From assembly GCA_023245515.1 (NCBI GenBank), contig JAHFKE010000015.1:1-21290 (forward strand): a stretch of 21,290 nt of DNA. Reading direction: 5' to 3'. The notes under the pieces were generated by a model. The model saw nothing but the letters and a program-made list of their open reading frames with translations, made no database searches and was not told the DNA's origin. The translations under genes were made by a program, and so were the position numbers. The stretch is from Candidatus Levyibacteriota bacterium (GTDB lineage Bacteria > Patescibacteriota > Microgenomatia > Levybacterales > UBA12049). Positions 1 to 7,505 of the stretch are shown piece by piece (positions within the stretch are counted from its first letter, which is position 1; every line of letters starts with the position of its first letter).

Positions 1-83
1 AAGAAAGAATCAGAAAATAAGAATTAAGGCCTCTCAGAATAATTTCTCCAAATAGCTCTCAAATTAACTTAGGAGGTTCTCGT
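1..83. repeat. Left-edge spacer with 7-bp-periodic A-rich repeat
   Basis: Positions 1-28 read as four degenerate heptamers (AAGAAAG, AATCAGA, AAATAAG, AATTAAG). This is the same 7-bp period found in many other spacers of the window. No gene was recognised between 1 and 83; from 84 the inverted-repeat element begins. With gene 293 as the first supported CDS, positions 1-292 hold only repeats and possible promoter sequence. Confidence 0.45.
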
Positions 84-238
84 AAATAAGTTGTTCAAGA
101 TCACGCAGGATCTTTGGTATGATTCAAGGCGCTAATCAACGATAATATGCGTACATACTTGCCTGCCCGCCTCTGGAGGGAGCTGATTAGCAACGAAGAA
201 GCATGCCAAAAAGACAAGTCAGTTTGGATAAGTTATTT
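84..238 (-). repeat. Inverted repeat element, copy A
   Basis: This 155-bp block is the reverse complement of 3602-3757, at roughly 80% identity by eye. Two stretches longer than 20 bp are identical: one at 205-226 and one covering the GC-rich core around 163-186. Its ends carry imperfect terminal inverted repeats (AAATAACTT at one end, AACTTATTT at the other). No ORF of its own is convincing. It looks like a non-autonomous miniature element or a lineage-specific intergenic repeat. It ends 55 bp before the ATG at 293. Confidence 0.75.
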
Positions 239-292
239 GCGAGAGTCTCCTTAGCTATAGTTTGCTTCTCAAATATTGTAAGATAGTAATGT

Positions 293-1831
293 ATGAGTGA
301 GGTTGGGCCATCAGTGACAGAACTGGACAGAAATTCTAGAAAGAAAGTAGAAAGTCCTTCATTAGCTGTTGTCCTACCGCATCCTCCTGACAAGCACTCG
401 TTTAGGTTTCTGGGTCGTCCGGGCTTTGTGAGAGAGCACGAAGTCTCAGGGCAGGAGAAATTTGGCGAGCAAGTTAAAAATGTCATATTGGCACCTGTTC
501 GTGGTGAGTTGCAAAATGGCAATCTGGCTCAATTTTTGAGACAGTTACATGAGCAAACAGGGCTTGATCAGGATAAGCTGGGTGTTGTTCTTCTTGTTAA
601 CGATAATAAAAAAGACAAAAATAACAAAGACTTGATGGATGAAAATCGGGCAACTTTACAATATCTCTCTTTTCTCTCCTCAAGCAATAAAGAGGGCATA
701 GAGGAGATGGATGTTCCCCAGGAGTATAAAGATCTTGCGAAAGAAATTATAGACAAAGGTAAGCTGGAGGTGCGATCGGATTATCTTCACAAGAAGTCCG
801 GTGATGTTCATTATGGCGATTTACGTGCGCATCTCCTCAAGCTTATTGGTGAATTTAAAAACCCTAATGTTGCAGGCAAAGACATGATAGCGCATCTGAG
901 CGATGTAGATACGGTATATCCCAAGAGATATTTTCAAGAGCTTAAAGGTTTTTATGAGGACGAATCTCATCAGGCGAACTTAAGCAGTCAAGATGCTCTT
1001 CCTGGAGTGCATGAGGGGCAAAAAAAGGAAGATATTAGTCGGGATGTTCTTCTTCATTTTGATAGCATCAGGGTTAATGATCAGCTTCAAGCTCTCCATA
1101 TGCTACTAAAGGGAATGTCCGCCTCATTTACTCCTCTGATCTCAGGGAGATTATCTTATTTGCTTGATGAGAACAAGAAGCTTTTGGAGGAATTGCACAC
1201 AAAGCCTGATGCTGAGGACTTTTTTATAGGTGAGACTATGAGGCAGCATTCGCATCTTGGGACCGAGGTCGGTAATGAAGGAGAGTTATATACAACTAAA
1301 AGAGTAAGAACTCCTAAGGGGGGTAAGGCGAGAACGGATGCAGATACAATTTTTATGAAAGTGGACAGTTTGAGAAAAGGAGGATCGGACTTGTTTGGAG
1401 AGAAAGCTGAGGAGGATTTTGCTCTTCTCGAACAGAGAGTAGCCTTAGCTCTTAATGAGGAAAATCCTGAAGAAAGAAAATTCAAAGAAAGTGATGAGTA
1501 TAGGCAGATATTTATGAGAGAGCTAAAGCGGGAACAGACAAAGATTCGATTGAGACGGGTTAGATTGGTAGATTATGTTGATTCTTTGGCGGGTAAAAAA
1601 GAAATACCTGGTGGCGAACAGCGAATTCTTAATCCCTATATCGAATATTTTCAGGATGAGACTGATGAGATGAAAAAGCAATTGAATGAGGGGAAGACGC
1701 CTGAGCAGGTGTCTGTATCATATATTCACAAATACGACTCGTTCTTTAATTCTGATGCTGATATTCATATGCATATAGCCAGATTAAGAGCTTTAAGCAA
1801 ATATGCCTTCGCCCACAATCTAGGACAGTAA
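293..1831 (+). CDS. Glycosyltransferase-like (GT-A fold) cytosolic protein
   Basis: This 512-residue protein has no signal peptide or clear membrane segment. The N-terminal third suggests a GT-A fold: a beta strand (NVILAPVRGE) followed by a helix (NLAQFLRQLHEQTGL), a second strand (GVVLLVNDN), and then AHLSDVDTVYPKRYF. That last stretch resembles the DxD metal/nucleotide-sugar motif of GT2-type enzymes and places D-V-D at residues 204-206. A later stretch (DFFIGETMRQ, then TDADTIF) could be the acceptor-side region. The C-terminal 150 residues are charged and helical. No SD precedes the ATG, and only a weak -10-like TAAGAT (279-284) is present. It lies inside the segment bounded by the two inverted repeats. 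Glycosyltransferase-like is an inference from motif order; the substrate is unknown, and it could be a degenerate non-catalytic relative. Confidence 0.5.
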   Translation: MSEVGPSVTELDRNSRKKVESPSLAVVLPHPPDKHSFRFLGRPGFVREHEVSGQEKFGEQVKNVILAPVRGELQNGNLAQFLRQLHEQTGLDQDKLGVVLLVNDNKKDKNNKDLMDENRATLQYLSFLSSSNKEGIEEMDVPQEYKDLAKEIIDKGKLEVRSDYLHKKSGDVHYGDLRAHLLKLIGEFKNPNVAGKDMIAHLSDVDTVYPKRYFQELKGFYEDESHQANLSSQDALPGVHEGQKKEDISRDVLLHFDSIRVNDQLQALHMLLKGMSASFTPLISGRLSYLLDENKKLLEELHTKPDAEDFFIGETMRQHSHLGTEVGNEGELYTTKRVRTPKGGKARTDADTIFMKVDSLRKGGSDLFGEKAEEDFALLEQRVALALNEENPEERKFKESDEYRQIFMRELKREQTKIRLRRVRLVDYVDSLAGKKEIPGGEQRILNPYIEYFQDETDEMKKQLNEGKTPEQVSVSYIHKYDSFFNSDADIHMHIARLRALSKYAFAHNLGQ

Positions 1832-1878
1832 AAGAAGCTTATGATGCATAGATCATTCCTTATAAGCCATATTGCCAT

Positions 1879-1908
1879 TTGCTATTAGTCATTTCGCATT
1901 GTTATAAT
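1879..1908 (+). promoter_or_regulatory. Promoter for a leaderless rseP transcript
   Basis: A consensus -10 (TATAAT, 1903-1908) has TTGCTA (1879-1884) 18 bp upstream as the likely -35. The -10 ends 6 nt before the ATG at 1915, so transcription should start at or next to the A of the start codon. No SD is present. This arrangement is why I start rseP at 1915 and not at the upstream TTG 1879, which is part of the promoter. Confidence 0.7.
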
Positions 1909-1914
1909 TTATTT

Positions 1915-3099
1915 ATGTTGCTTACTGCACTGCTTTTCCTTCTTATTTTATCCGCTTTGGTACTGATTCATGAGGCTGGGCATTACTTTGTGGCGAAAAA
2001 ATTGGGAATCAAGGTCGAAGAATTTGGCTTTGGTTTTCCGCTGACGCCTGCGCTTTTTTCTTTCAAAAGGGGGGAGACGAGGTATTCTTTTTACCCTCTT
2101 TTGATTGGGGGTTTTGTAAAGCTCTACGGGGAGGATGATGCCGGAGGGGGAAAGATCACTCCAAATAAATCGGAGACTTCCGGTCATGTTAAGGACCAGC
2201 ACCGGGCGTTTTTTGCTCGTCCTGCGTGGCAACGTGTTGCCGTTATTGTTGCCGGAGTTTTCATGAATCTTGTTCTCGCAGCTTTTGTTTATTATATATT
2301 TCTGGGTATATCTCATTTTCGTACAGAGCTACCACTTATCGGCAATCATACATTTTTTCTCGTAAACCAATCGATAAAAACGGATGTTCTCATAAGTGAA
2401 ATCGCAAAGAATTCTCCCGCAGAGCAAGCAGGCATAACTCCTTTCTCCAAGGTGGTCTCGCTTAATGGTCAGAAACTTGTTGGTGTTGATACGTTCGCGG
2501 CTATCATAAAAGAGAACAAAGGAAAAGAATTGATTATAGAATGGCAGGATTTAAAAACACAGAAATTGGGGAGCGCCGTTGTAACTCCGCGCGTTAATCC
2601 TCCAAAAGGCGAAGGATCACTTGGTGTTGCTTTCTTTCCGGCCAAAACGGTTGTTCTGGACTACAATACGCCTGTACAAAAAGCTCTGTCAGGATTTATG
2701 CATCCAATTAATCTCATGGCTTACAATCTCGATGTCTTATCTACTCTCGTAAACGTTTCGGTTAAAGAGAAAACAATTAAACCGGTGAGCGATAATTTAT
2801 CGGGACCTGTCGGGATTTATTCTATTGTCGGCACAATTATTGACATCCCGACCTTCAGAGAGCGCTTCTTGCAAATCCTTAACCTTACGGGGCTCCTGTC
2901 AATTTCTTTGGCATTTTTTAATGTACTTCCGATTCCAGGGCTGGATGGGGGAAGATTATTCTTTATCCTTCTAGAAGTAGTGACGAGAAGAAAAATGAAC
3001 CCCAAGGTTGAAGGATATATGCACAATATTGGGATTTTACTTCTGCTTGGACTACTGCTTCTTATAACGATTAAGGATGTTGGGAAGTTATTTAAGTAA
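1915..3099 (+). CDS. rseP: RIP metalloprotease, RseP/site-2 protease family (M50)
   Basis: This is an integral-membrane zinc protease of 394 residues that cleaves transmembrane segments; in model bacteria it processes anti-sigma factors or signal-peptide remnants. Residues 1-18 are a hydrophobic helix running into HEAGH (19-23), the zinc-binding HExxH motif. A second hydrophobic stretch lies around 105-130. A PDZ-like domain at about 158-235 contains ISEIAKNSPAEQAG. NVLPIPGLDGGR (336-347) is the conserved second M50 motif that supplies the third zinc ligand (Asp). A last transmembrane helix is at the C terminus. Size and motif order match the family. The target is not evident because no sigma/anti-sigma pair lies nearby. 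The start was chosen from the promoter geometry. Confidence 0.93.
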   Translation: MLLTALLFLLILSALVLIHEAGHYFVAKKLGIKVEEFGFGFPLTPALFSFKRGETRYSFYPLLIGGFVKLYGEDDAGGGKITPNKSETSGHVKDQHRAFFARPAWQRVAVIVAGVFMNLVLAAFVYYIFLGISHFRTELPLIGNHTFFLVNQSIKTDVLISEIAKNSPAEQAGITPFSKVVSLNGQKLVGVDTFAAIIKENKGKELIIEWQDLKTQKLGSAVVTPRVNPPKGEGSLGVAFFPAKTVVLDYNTPVQKALSGFMHPINLMAYNLDVLSTLVNVSVKEKTIKPVSDNLSGPVGIYSIVGTIIDIPTFRERFLQILNLTGLLSISLAFFNVLPIPGLDGGRLFFILLEVVTRRKMNPKVEGYMHNIGILLLLGLLLLITIKDVGKLFK

Positions 3100-3137
3100 G
3101 AGTTGACTTTGGTCCCCATATTTGTTTGACTATCTTT

Positions 3138-3584
3138 ATGGAGCATAATAACGAATTAGTTTCTCTTGTAATCGAGAAGGTTAAGGCAGGAGAAGGCAAG
3201 GCAAAAATTGAAGACTCCCTACTAAAAGAAGGCTATCTTCTAGAAGATATTGATAGGGCGATTAGTCATATTAAAAAAGCTGCATTACGTGAGATTCCGG
3301 TTTTGTCCTCTTTCCTGAGCTACATGGATCATCTCGAGACAGCAGCAGCTGATTTATCTGTAGGCAAACAAATCATGATTATGATAGGCGTAGCGCTTTT
3401 TGTTCTCTTTGTGGGGGTTGGGCTTTATATACGGTTTGATCCGCTTAATATAAGGGCAAATGATAGCGTACCCGTTTCATCGGAGACTTCTCCTCTCTTG
3501 CCGGAAGAAGTTGTTGCGACTACGTCTCCTGAGCAACCCACGCAGACTCCATCTTCAGAAAAACTTAATGAGGTTTCCCCATAA
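3138..3584 (+). CDS. Small single-pass membrane protein with helical N-terminal domain
   Basis: This 148-residue protein is of unknown function. Residues 1-45 form a charged helical module (VIEKVKAGEGKAKIEDSLL, then GYLLEDIDRAI), reminiscent of the UBA-like helical repeats seen at the N termini of many CPR membrane proteins. A hydrophobic helix (IMIMIGVALFVLFVGVGLYI) follows at about residues 81-100. The tail is rich in Pro, Ser, Thr and Glu and is probably extracytoplasmic. It begins 38 nt after rseP; no SD is visible, and TTGACT at 3103-3108 is a possible -35. I prefer ATG 3138 to TTG 3126. The gene may be linked to the protease upstream, but nothing in the sequence proves that. Confidence 0.7.
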   Translation: MEHNNELVSLVIEKVKAGEGKAKIEDSLLKEGYLLEDIDRAISHIKKAALREIPVLSSFLSYMDHLETAAADLSVGKQIMIMIGVALFVLFVGVGLYIRFDPLNIRANDSVPVSSETSPLLPEEVVATTSPEQPTQTPSSEKLNEVSP

Positions 3585-3601
3585 TGTTAGTCAATGAATC
3601 A

Positions 3602-3757
3602 AAATAACTTACACAAACTGACTTGTCTTTTTGGCGGAATGCTTCGTTGCTGATTGGCTCCCTCCAGAGGCGGGCAGGCAGGTATGTACTCATACCGTCG
3701 CTAATCATCGCCTCGCATTCCACTCAAAAATCCTGCGTGATTTTGTACAACTTATTT
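3602..3757 (+). repeat. Inverted repeat element, copy B
   Basis: This is the partner of 84-238 in opposite orientation. Its right end (AACTTATTT, 3749-3757) stops 2 bp before the ATG of pgl (3760), so the element supplies the whole upstream region of that gene. TTG 3631 opens a frame that joins pgl, but those 43 codons lie inside the repeat and look like read-in, not real coding sequence. The GC-rich core near 3658-3681 is identical in both copies. Confidence 0.75.
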
Positions 3758-3759
3758 TG

Positions 3760-4578
3760 ATGCATCGACTTATTCAGTATATACTCAGGCAAAAAAATAT
3801 TCTTCATCACAATAATGAAGGTATTGACGTTTGCGTAGTTAAGGACAGTGGAGTAGGCATAGAGCTTGCCCTGGATATGCTCTATGCTATTGTGGATCAG
3901 CAAACTGCCCTCTATCTTTCGGGGGGAAAGACTCCTCGAGAGTTATATAAAAGACTTGCTGCTTCGGAGCTCGAGGGTGACAAGAAATTTGTGCCAGGGG
4001 CTGTAGGTATGGTTGATGAACGGTTTGGCGAGCCGTATCATCTCAGAAGCAATGAGTTGATGATCAAAGAAACACAGTTGTTGAGATATCTACAGATGTT
4101 GAATATTCCGTTTTATCCCGTTTTGAAGACGCAGACTAGTCGGGAAGAATTGGCAAAAGCTTATGATGCAAAGATCCGCTCTCTTAACGCGGTATTTAAA
4201 AAAAATATTGCAATTCTAGGCATTGGCTCAGATGGCCATACTGCTGGTATTGCGGGTGATCGAAAAGATTTTATAAATCCTCTCTTTGATTCGTCACAAA
4301 AACACCTCTTGGTCTCGGAGTTTAATGATCAAGAGGGGATGTTCAAAGAGCGGGCTCGCCCGCTAACGACTGAGCGTAGCTATGGCGAGCGGGTGACAAT
4401 GACGCTTCTCGGTCTTTCAATGATGGATATTCTTATAGTTTTGGTTTTTGGTAACGACAAGAGGGAAGCGCTTGAATTGATGTTCAAAAATGGGTCTGAA
4501 GAAGAAATTCCTGCACGCTTTTACAAGCGCTCGGATATAGCAGGAAAAACGATTTTGATTACAGACCAAAGTATTTGA
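3760..4578 (+). CDS. pgl: 6-phosphogluconolactonase
   Basis: The enzyme hydrolyses 6-phosphogluconolactone to 6-phosphogluconate, step 2 of the oxidative pentose phosphate pathway. At 272 residues it is close to the family size. Visible motifs are SGGKTP (54-59, phosphate loop), VDERF (85-89) with the nearby SNE, and GIGSDGHTAG (154-163) with the catalytic His 160. The next two genes encode the flanking steps of the pathway, which supports the call. The start at 3760 comes right after inverted-repeat copy B and lacks an SD, so the N terminus is uncertain. A 13-residue stretch RARPLTTERSYGE sits before the conserved RVTMT strand and matches a palindromic repeat insertion at DNA level (4348-4393). 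It ends with a TGA stop. Confidence 0.9.
   Translation: MHRLIQYILRQKNILHHNNEGIDVCVVKDSGVGIELALDMLYAIVDQQTALYLSGGKTPRELYKRLAASELEGDKKFVPGAVGMVDERFGEPYHLRSNELMIKETQLLRYLQMLNIPFYPVLKTQTSREELAKAYDAKIRSLNAVFKKNIAILGIGSDGHTAGIAGDRKDFINPLFDSSQKHLLVSEFNDQEGMFKERARPLTTERSYGERVTMTLLGLSMMDILIVLVFGNDKREALELMFKNGSEEEIPARFYKRSDIAGKTILITDQSI
4348..4393 (+). repeat. Palindromic repeat inserted in frame in pgl
   Basis: The block contains a perfect palindrome (AGCGGGC at 4349-4355 against GCCCGCT at 4358-4364) and a second related arm, GGCGAGCGGG, at 4384-4393. It encodes residues that have no counterpart in the usual Pgl alignment, just before RVTMT. It resembles short interspersed palindromes seen in CPR genomes from memory; that resemblance needs a search. 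Confidence 0.5.
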
Positions 4579-4580
4579 CC

Positions 4581-4622
4581 TTGCATTTTGCGTTTTGAAT
4601 TTTGTATCAAATTGCATATAAT
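4581..4622 (+). promoter_or_regulatory. zwf promoter built on a heptamer repeat
   Basis: A perfect -10 (TATAAT, 4617-4622) ends 7 nt before ATG 4630. The likely -35 is TTGAAT (4595-4600, 16-bp spacer). This -35 is part of a 7-bp-periodic run, TTGCATT, TTGCGTT, TTGAATT, TTGTATC (4581-4608), so a repeat seems to supply the promoter element. No SD is present; the transcript is predicted to be leaderless. Confidence 0.65.
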
Positions 4623-4629
4623 GAATCCT

Positions 4630-6123
4630 ATGTCTCCTTTTGTTATTGTTATTTTTGGTGCCACGGGCGATCTTGCACAGCACAAACTTCTTCCAGCACT
4701 CTTTAGTCTTTATAAAAATAAACACCTGGGAGACAAGTTCTATATCGTGGGTTTTGCAAGACGGGAGTTCAGTGATGAAGCGTATGCGCATATGATTGGA
4801 GACGAGCTGGGGGTACATAAGGATCCTCAGTGGGGAGACTTTGCCAAAAATATTTATTATCAGCAAGGAATGTTTGATGAAAAAGATGGTTATGAGGACA
4901 TGATTAAAAAGCTCAACGGTTTTGATCAAGAAATCGGTGCATGTATCACCAGATTATTCTATTTGGCGACCCCCCCCGTTAATTATGAAATGATCCTTGA
5001 AAATCTATCAGCGACTAAGCTCTCGGAAGGATGCGGCCCAGCCTTCGCTGAAGCTACGGCTGGCAAGCAGGGTTTTGATAAAAGCATATGGACTAGGTTG
5101 GCAATTGAAAAGCCATTTGGCAAAGATATTGATACCGCGCGCGCGCTTGATAAAAAGCTTGTCAGTATTTTTGAAGAAAAACAAATTTATCGTGTTGATC
5201 ATTATCTTGCTAAGGAAACGGTTCAGAACATGATTGCATTTCGTTTTGCCAACAGTATTTTTGAGCCAGTTTGGAATAAAACTCATATTGATCATGTCCA
5301 GATAACCTTTGCTGAGAAGAAGGGGATAGGGAGGCGAGGAGAGTCGTTTGATGGTGTAGGAATGCTTCGGGATGTAGCGCAGAATCATCTACTTCAGCTT
5401 CTGGCAACTGTGGCCATGGAACAGCCGAAGGGTTTTTCTAAAGAAAGTGTTCGAGATGCGAGGGTAAATGCTATAAAAGCAATCCGTCCAATTAAGCCTT
5501 CAGAAGTATCGGAGCGCGTCGTGAAAGGTCAGTATGCAGGTTATAAGGAAGAAGGTAAGGTTGCAGCTGACTCTCATACGGATACATTTGTTGCGATGAA
5601 GCTCTTTGTTGATACGGATAGGTTTACCGGTGTGCCGTTCTATCTCCGGGCAGGGAAAAAAATGGCAGAAGATGTAGTGGATATAAAGATTGTTTTTGTG
5701 CAGACCTGTCACCTTCTCTTTAAGGAGTATGGTTGCCCAGAAGTGGGGAATGTGCTAACTATCAAAATTCAGCCAAATGAAGGCATAGGACTGCGTGTGA
5801 TTGCCAAAGACCCCACTTCGCCAGAGGCTTCGCGGGGCAAGCCCCGTTTAGCCTTAGCCACAGTAGATATGCATTTCAGCTATCAAGAAGAGTTCGGGCA
5901 TAAAGGCGTTGAGGCTTACGAAAGACTACTTCTGGATATTCTGGCAGGTGATCAGATGCTCTTTAATAGGTCAGATGAGCTGGAAAGCTCGTGGCAGCTC
6001 ATATCAGGTATCTTAAAAGGATGGGATGAAAATCCTTCTGAAAACGTAACGTACGAAGTAGGAAGTAACGGACCGCAAGAAGCAAATGTGCTTATTGAAA
6101 AAGACTCCAGAAAATGGCTATAA
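4630..6123 (+). CDS. zwf: Glucose-6-phosphate 1-dehydrogenase
   Basis: The enzyme oxidises glucose 6-phosphate to 6-phosphogluconolactone with reduction of NAD(P). The protein has 497 residues, a normal length. IFGATGDLAQHKL near the N terminus is the nucleotide-binding loop; IEKPFGKD is conserved; VDHYLAKE (189-196) is the substrate-binding signature with Ala in place of the usual Gly before Lys 195; RDVAQNHLLQL holds the catalytic His. Two additions look like repeat insertions: GPAFAEATAGKQGF (about 135-148) and PTSPEASRGKPRLALATVD (about 394-412). A run of eight C at 4970-4977 lies in the N-terminal domain. The start at 4630 follows from the TATAAT placement; ATG 4621 overlaps the -10 box. 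gnd follows after 12 nt. Confidence 0.95.
   Translation: MSPFVIVIFGATGDLAQHKLLPALFSLYKNKHLGDKFYIVGFARREFSDEAYAHMIGDELGVHKDPQWGDFAKNIYYQQGMFDEKDGYEDMIKKLNGFDQEIGACITRLFYLATPPVNYEMILENLSATKLSEGCGPAFAEATAGKQGFDKSIWTRLAIEKPFGKDIDTARALDKKLVSIFEEKQIYRVDHYLAKETVQNMIAFRFANSIFEPVWNKTHIDHVQITFAEKKGIGRRGESFDGVGMLRDVAQNHLLQLLATVAMEQPKGFSKESVRDARVNAIKAIRPIKPSEVSERVVKGQYAGYKEEGKVAADSHTDTFVAMKLFVDTDRFTGVPFYLRAGKKMAEDVVDIKIVFVQTCHLLFKEYGCPEVGNVLTIKIQPNEGIGLRVIAKDPTSPEASRGKPRLALATVDMHFSYQEEFGHKGVEAYERLLLDILAGDQMLFNRSDELESSWQLISGILKGWDENPSENVTYEVGSNGPQEANVLIEKDSRKWL
5034..5072 (+). repeat. Short palindromic repeat in frame in zwf (first)
   Basis: Arms CCAGCC (5038-5043) and GGCTGG (5058-5063) enclose TTCGCTGAAGCTAC. 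It is translated as GPAFAEATAGKQ, a peptide without counterpart between the Rossmann domain and the IEKPFG motif in typical G6PD. From memory, AFAEATAGK-type inserts recur in CPR proteins; this needs a database check. Confidence 0.55.
5809..5862 (+). repeat. Short palindromic repeat in frame in zwf (second)
   Basis: It contains a perfect stem, CGGGGC (5833-5838) and GCCCCG (5841-5846), preceded by GACCCCACTTCG. The latter also begins the palindrome at 9499. The encoded peptide PTSPEASRGKPRLALATVD replaces a short loop before the conserved VDM(H/D)FSY strand of G6PD. Confidence 0.5.
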
Positions 6124-6135
6124 TGGGAGGAAGAT

Positions 6136-7092
6136 ATGCAGGTTGGACTTTTTGGTGTTGGTAAAATGGGTAGACTGCTCGCTGATAAATGGATTATCGG
6201 CGGTCATCATGTCATTGTCTATAATAGGTCTAAAGAAGCCCTTGACCGCATGCGGGCTGAAAGATCTCAAGCTATTGTTAATCGCCAATTAGTTATAGCC
6301 TCCTCAGTTGAAGAACTCCACGATAATATGATAAAGCCGAGGGTTTACTGGACAATGCTCCCTGCAGGTGAGGCGACTGAAGGTTTTATGCAGAGAATTC
6401 TTGCTATCTGTGAGCCGGGGGACATCGTTATTGATGGGGGTAACGCGAATTTTAAGGATACTGAGCGATGGTTTGCTGAATTTGCCAAGAAACAAGTTAG
6501 ATTTCTGGGCGTTGGTGTCTCTGGCGGTCTCTATGCTTTTGCGAATGGGTTCTGCTTGATGGTCGGAGGAGACAAGAGTGCCTACGAATATTGTCTTCCT
6601 CTCTTTGATACTCTGATCAAGCCAAGCGGTATCCATAAATATTTAGGCTCAGGAGGAGCAGGGCATTTTGCGAAGATGGTACACAACGGAATAGAGTATG
6701 GGATAATGCAGGCTCTCGGTGAAGGATTTGGGGTTGTGGCAAAGTCGGATTATCATTTTAACCTATTGGATGTAGCTCATACGTGGCAAAGAGGGAGTAT
6801 CATTCAGAGCTTCCTTCTTAATATAGCTGTGAGCGCCCTTACCAAAAATCCTACGCTTAAGGAGGTCGAAGGCATTGTTGATGCGACTGGTGAGGCACAA
6901 TGGACGATTGAAGAAGCAAAAGTCAAGCATCTTCCCATCAATGTTATTGAGCAGTCTCTAGAATTCCGCAAGCAGTCTCAGTATGATAAAGCTGTGCAAG
7001 AAACTTTCGCAGCTAAGCTAGTACAGTCTTTGCGTAAAGAGTTTGGAGGACATCAATTGCAGAAGCCGGAAGGGCAGCCGCCACAGCAGTAG
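6136..7092 (+). CDS. gnd: 6-phosphogluconate dehydrogenase, decarboxylating (short form)
   Basis: The enzyme converts 6-phosphogluconate to ribulose 5-phosphate and CO2 with reduction of NAD(P). The 318-residue protein belongs to the short class, about 150 residues shorter than E. coli Gnd. Residues 4-12 (GLFGVGKMG) form the Rossmann glycine loop; DGGNANFKDTERW and VGVSGG are conserved substrate-binding segments; HFAKMVHNGIEYG carries the catalytic Lys 180 and, further on, Glu 187 and Tyr 188. GGAGG-type SD sequence (GGGAGG, 6125-6130) lies 5 nt before the ATG. The gene is therefore an internal operon gene with an SD, unlike zwf. The short class is often NAD-dependent, which is family knowledge, not visible here. 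It converges with the minus-strand gene that ends at 7095. Confidence 0.94.
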   Translation: MQVGLFGVGKMGRLLADKWIIGGHHVIVYNRSKEALDRMRAERSQAIVNRQLVIASSVEELHDNMIKPRVYWTMLPAGEATEGFMQRILAICEPGDIVIDGGNANFKDTERWFAEFAKKQVRFLGVGVSGGLYAFANGFCLMVGGDKSAYEYCLPLFDTLIKPSGIHKYLGSGGAGHFAKMVHNGIEYGIMQALGEGFGVVAKSDYHFNLLDVAHTWQRGSIIQSFLLNIAVSALTKNPTLKEVEGIVDATGEAQWTIEEAKVKHLPINVIEQSLEFRKQSQYDKAVQETFAAKLVQSLRKEFGGHQLQKPEGQPPQQ

Positions 7093-7094
7093 TT

Positions 7095-7466
7095 CTATCT
7101 TTTTCTTAGCCCCCAGCGTTTTTGTTCCTGCTTAGTCGCTTTTTGTGTATATCTGCGATCTCCCTGTTCTCTTTCATGGGTTGCGATTATTTCCATATAT
7201 TCTTTCATTTGTTGGCCGATTCCTGCTCGGAGATCAAAATTGGAAGGATTCTCGTCACCAAGTGCTTCAAGTTCTTTATCTGCTTTTGTACGAAGTATAT
7301 CAACTTTGGCAGGTACATCCAGCTCAGGATACGTTCTGAGAGATCCGCGCAATTCTATTAGGGCTGCTAAAGGATCTTTTTCTACTCTCGTCTTATTGTA
7401 TGTATCAAACATCTTATCTAGAGGGCTTTGGTTCTCCATCTCGGAATGTGGTCTTTCGATTTGCAT
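7095..7466 (-). CDS. Small hypothetical cytosolic protein
   Basis: This 123-residue protein is charged, mostly helical and has no membrane segment. It contains SPLDKMFDTYNKTRVEKDPL and a basic C terminus (QKRWGLRKR). I do not recognise a family. The start at 7466 was chosen because TTGACA (7505-7500) and TATATT (7482-7477) form a near-perfect promoter 17 bp apart, with the ATG 10 nt past the -10; the longer frame from 7505 would translate the promoter itself. No SD is present. The stop lies 2 bp from the gnd stop, so the two genes converge with no spacer. Divergent transcription with proS may couple the two. Confidence 0.7.
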   Translation of the reverse strand: MQIERPHSEMENQSPLDKMFDTYNKTRVEKDPLAALIELRGSLRTYPELDVPAKVDILRTKADKELEALGDENPSNFDLRAGIGQQMKEYMEIIATHEREQGDRRYTQKATKQEQKRWGLRKR

Positions 7467-7476
7467 AGTTAGGATG

Positions 7477-7505
7477 AATATACTCCCAGGCAGATTGTTT
7501 GTCAA
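7477..7505 (-). promoter_or_regulatory. Near-consensus promoter for the 7095-7466 gene
   Basis: TTGACA (7505-7500), a 17-bp spacer and TATATT (7482-7477) read leftwards. Predicted initiation is within a few bases of the ATG at 7466. The -35 overlaps the -35 of the rightward proS promoter. Confidence 0.8.

Noticed and set aside
3631..3759. N-terminal extension of pgl from TTG 3631
   Set aside because: All 43 codons lie inside inverted-repeat copy B and have no Pgl-like sequence; ATG 3760 directly follows the repeat.
4588..4629. Longer zwf from ATG 4588 or 4621
   Set aside because: These codons overlap the heptamer-derived -35 and the TATAAT box; the family N terminus begins after ATG 4630.
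4417..4929. 170-residue minus-strand ORF over the pgl/zwf junction
   Set aside because: Antisense to two well-supported genes and to the zwf promoter; no recognisable motif.
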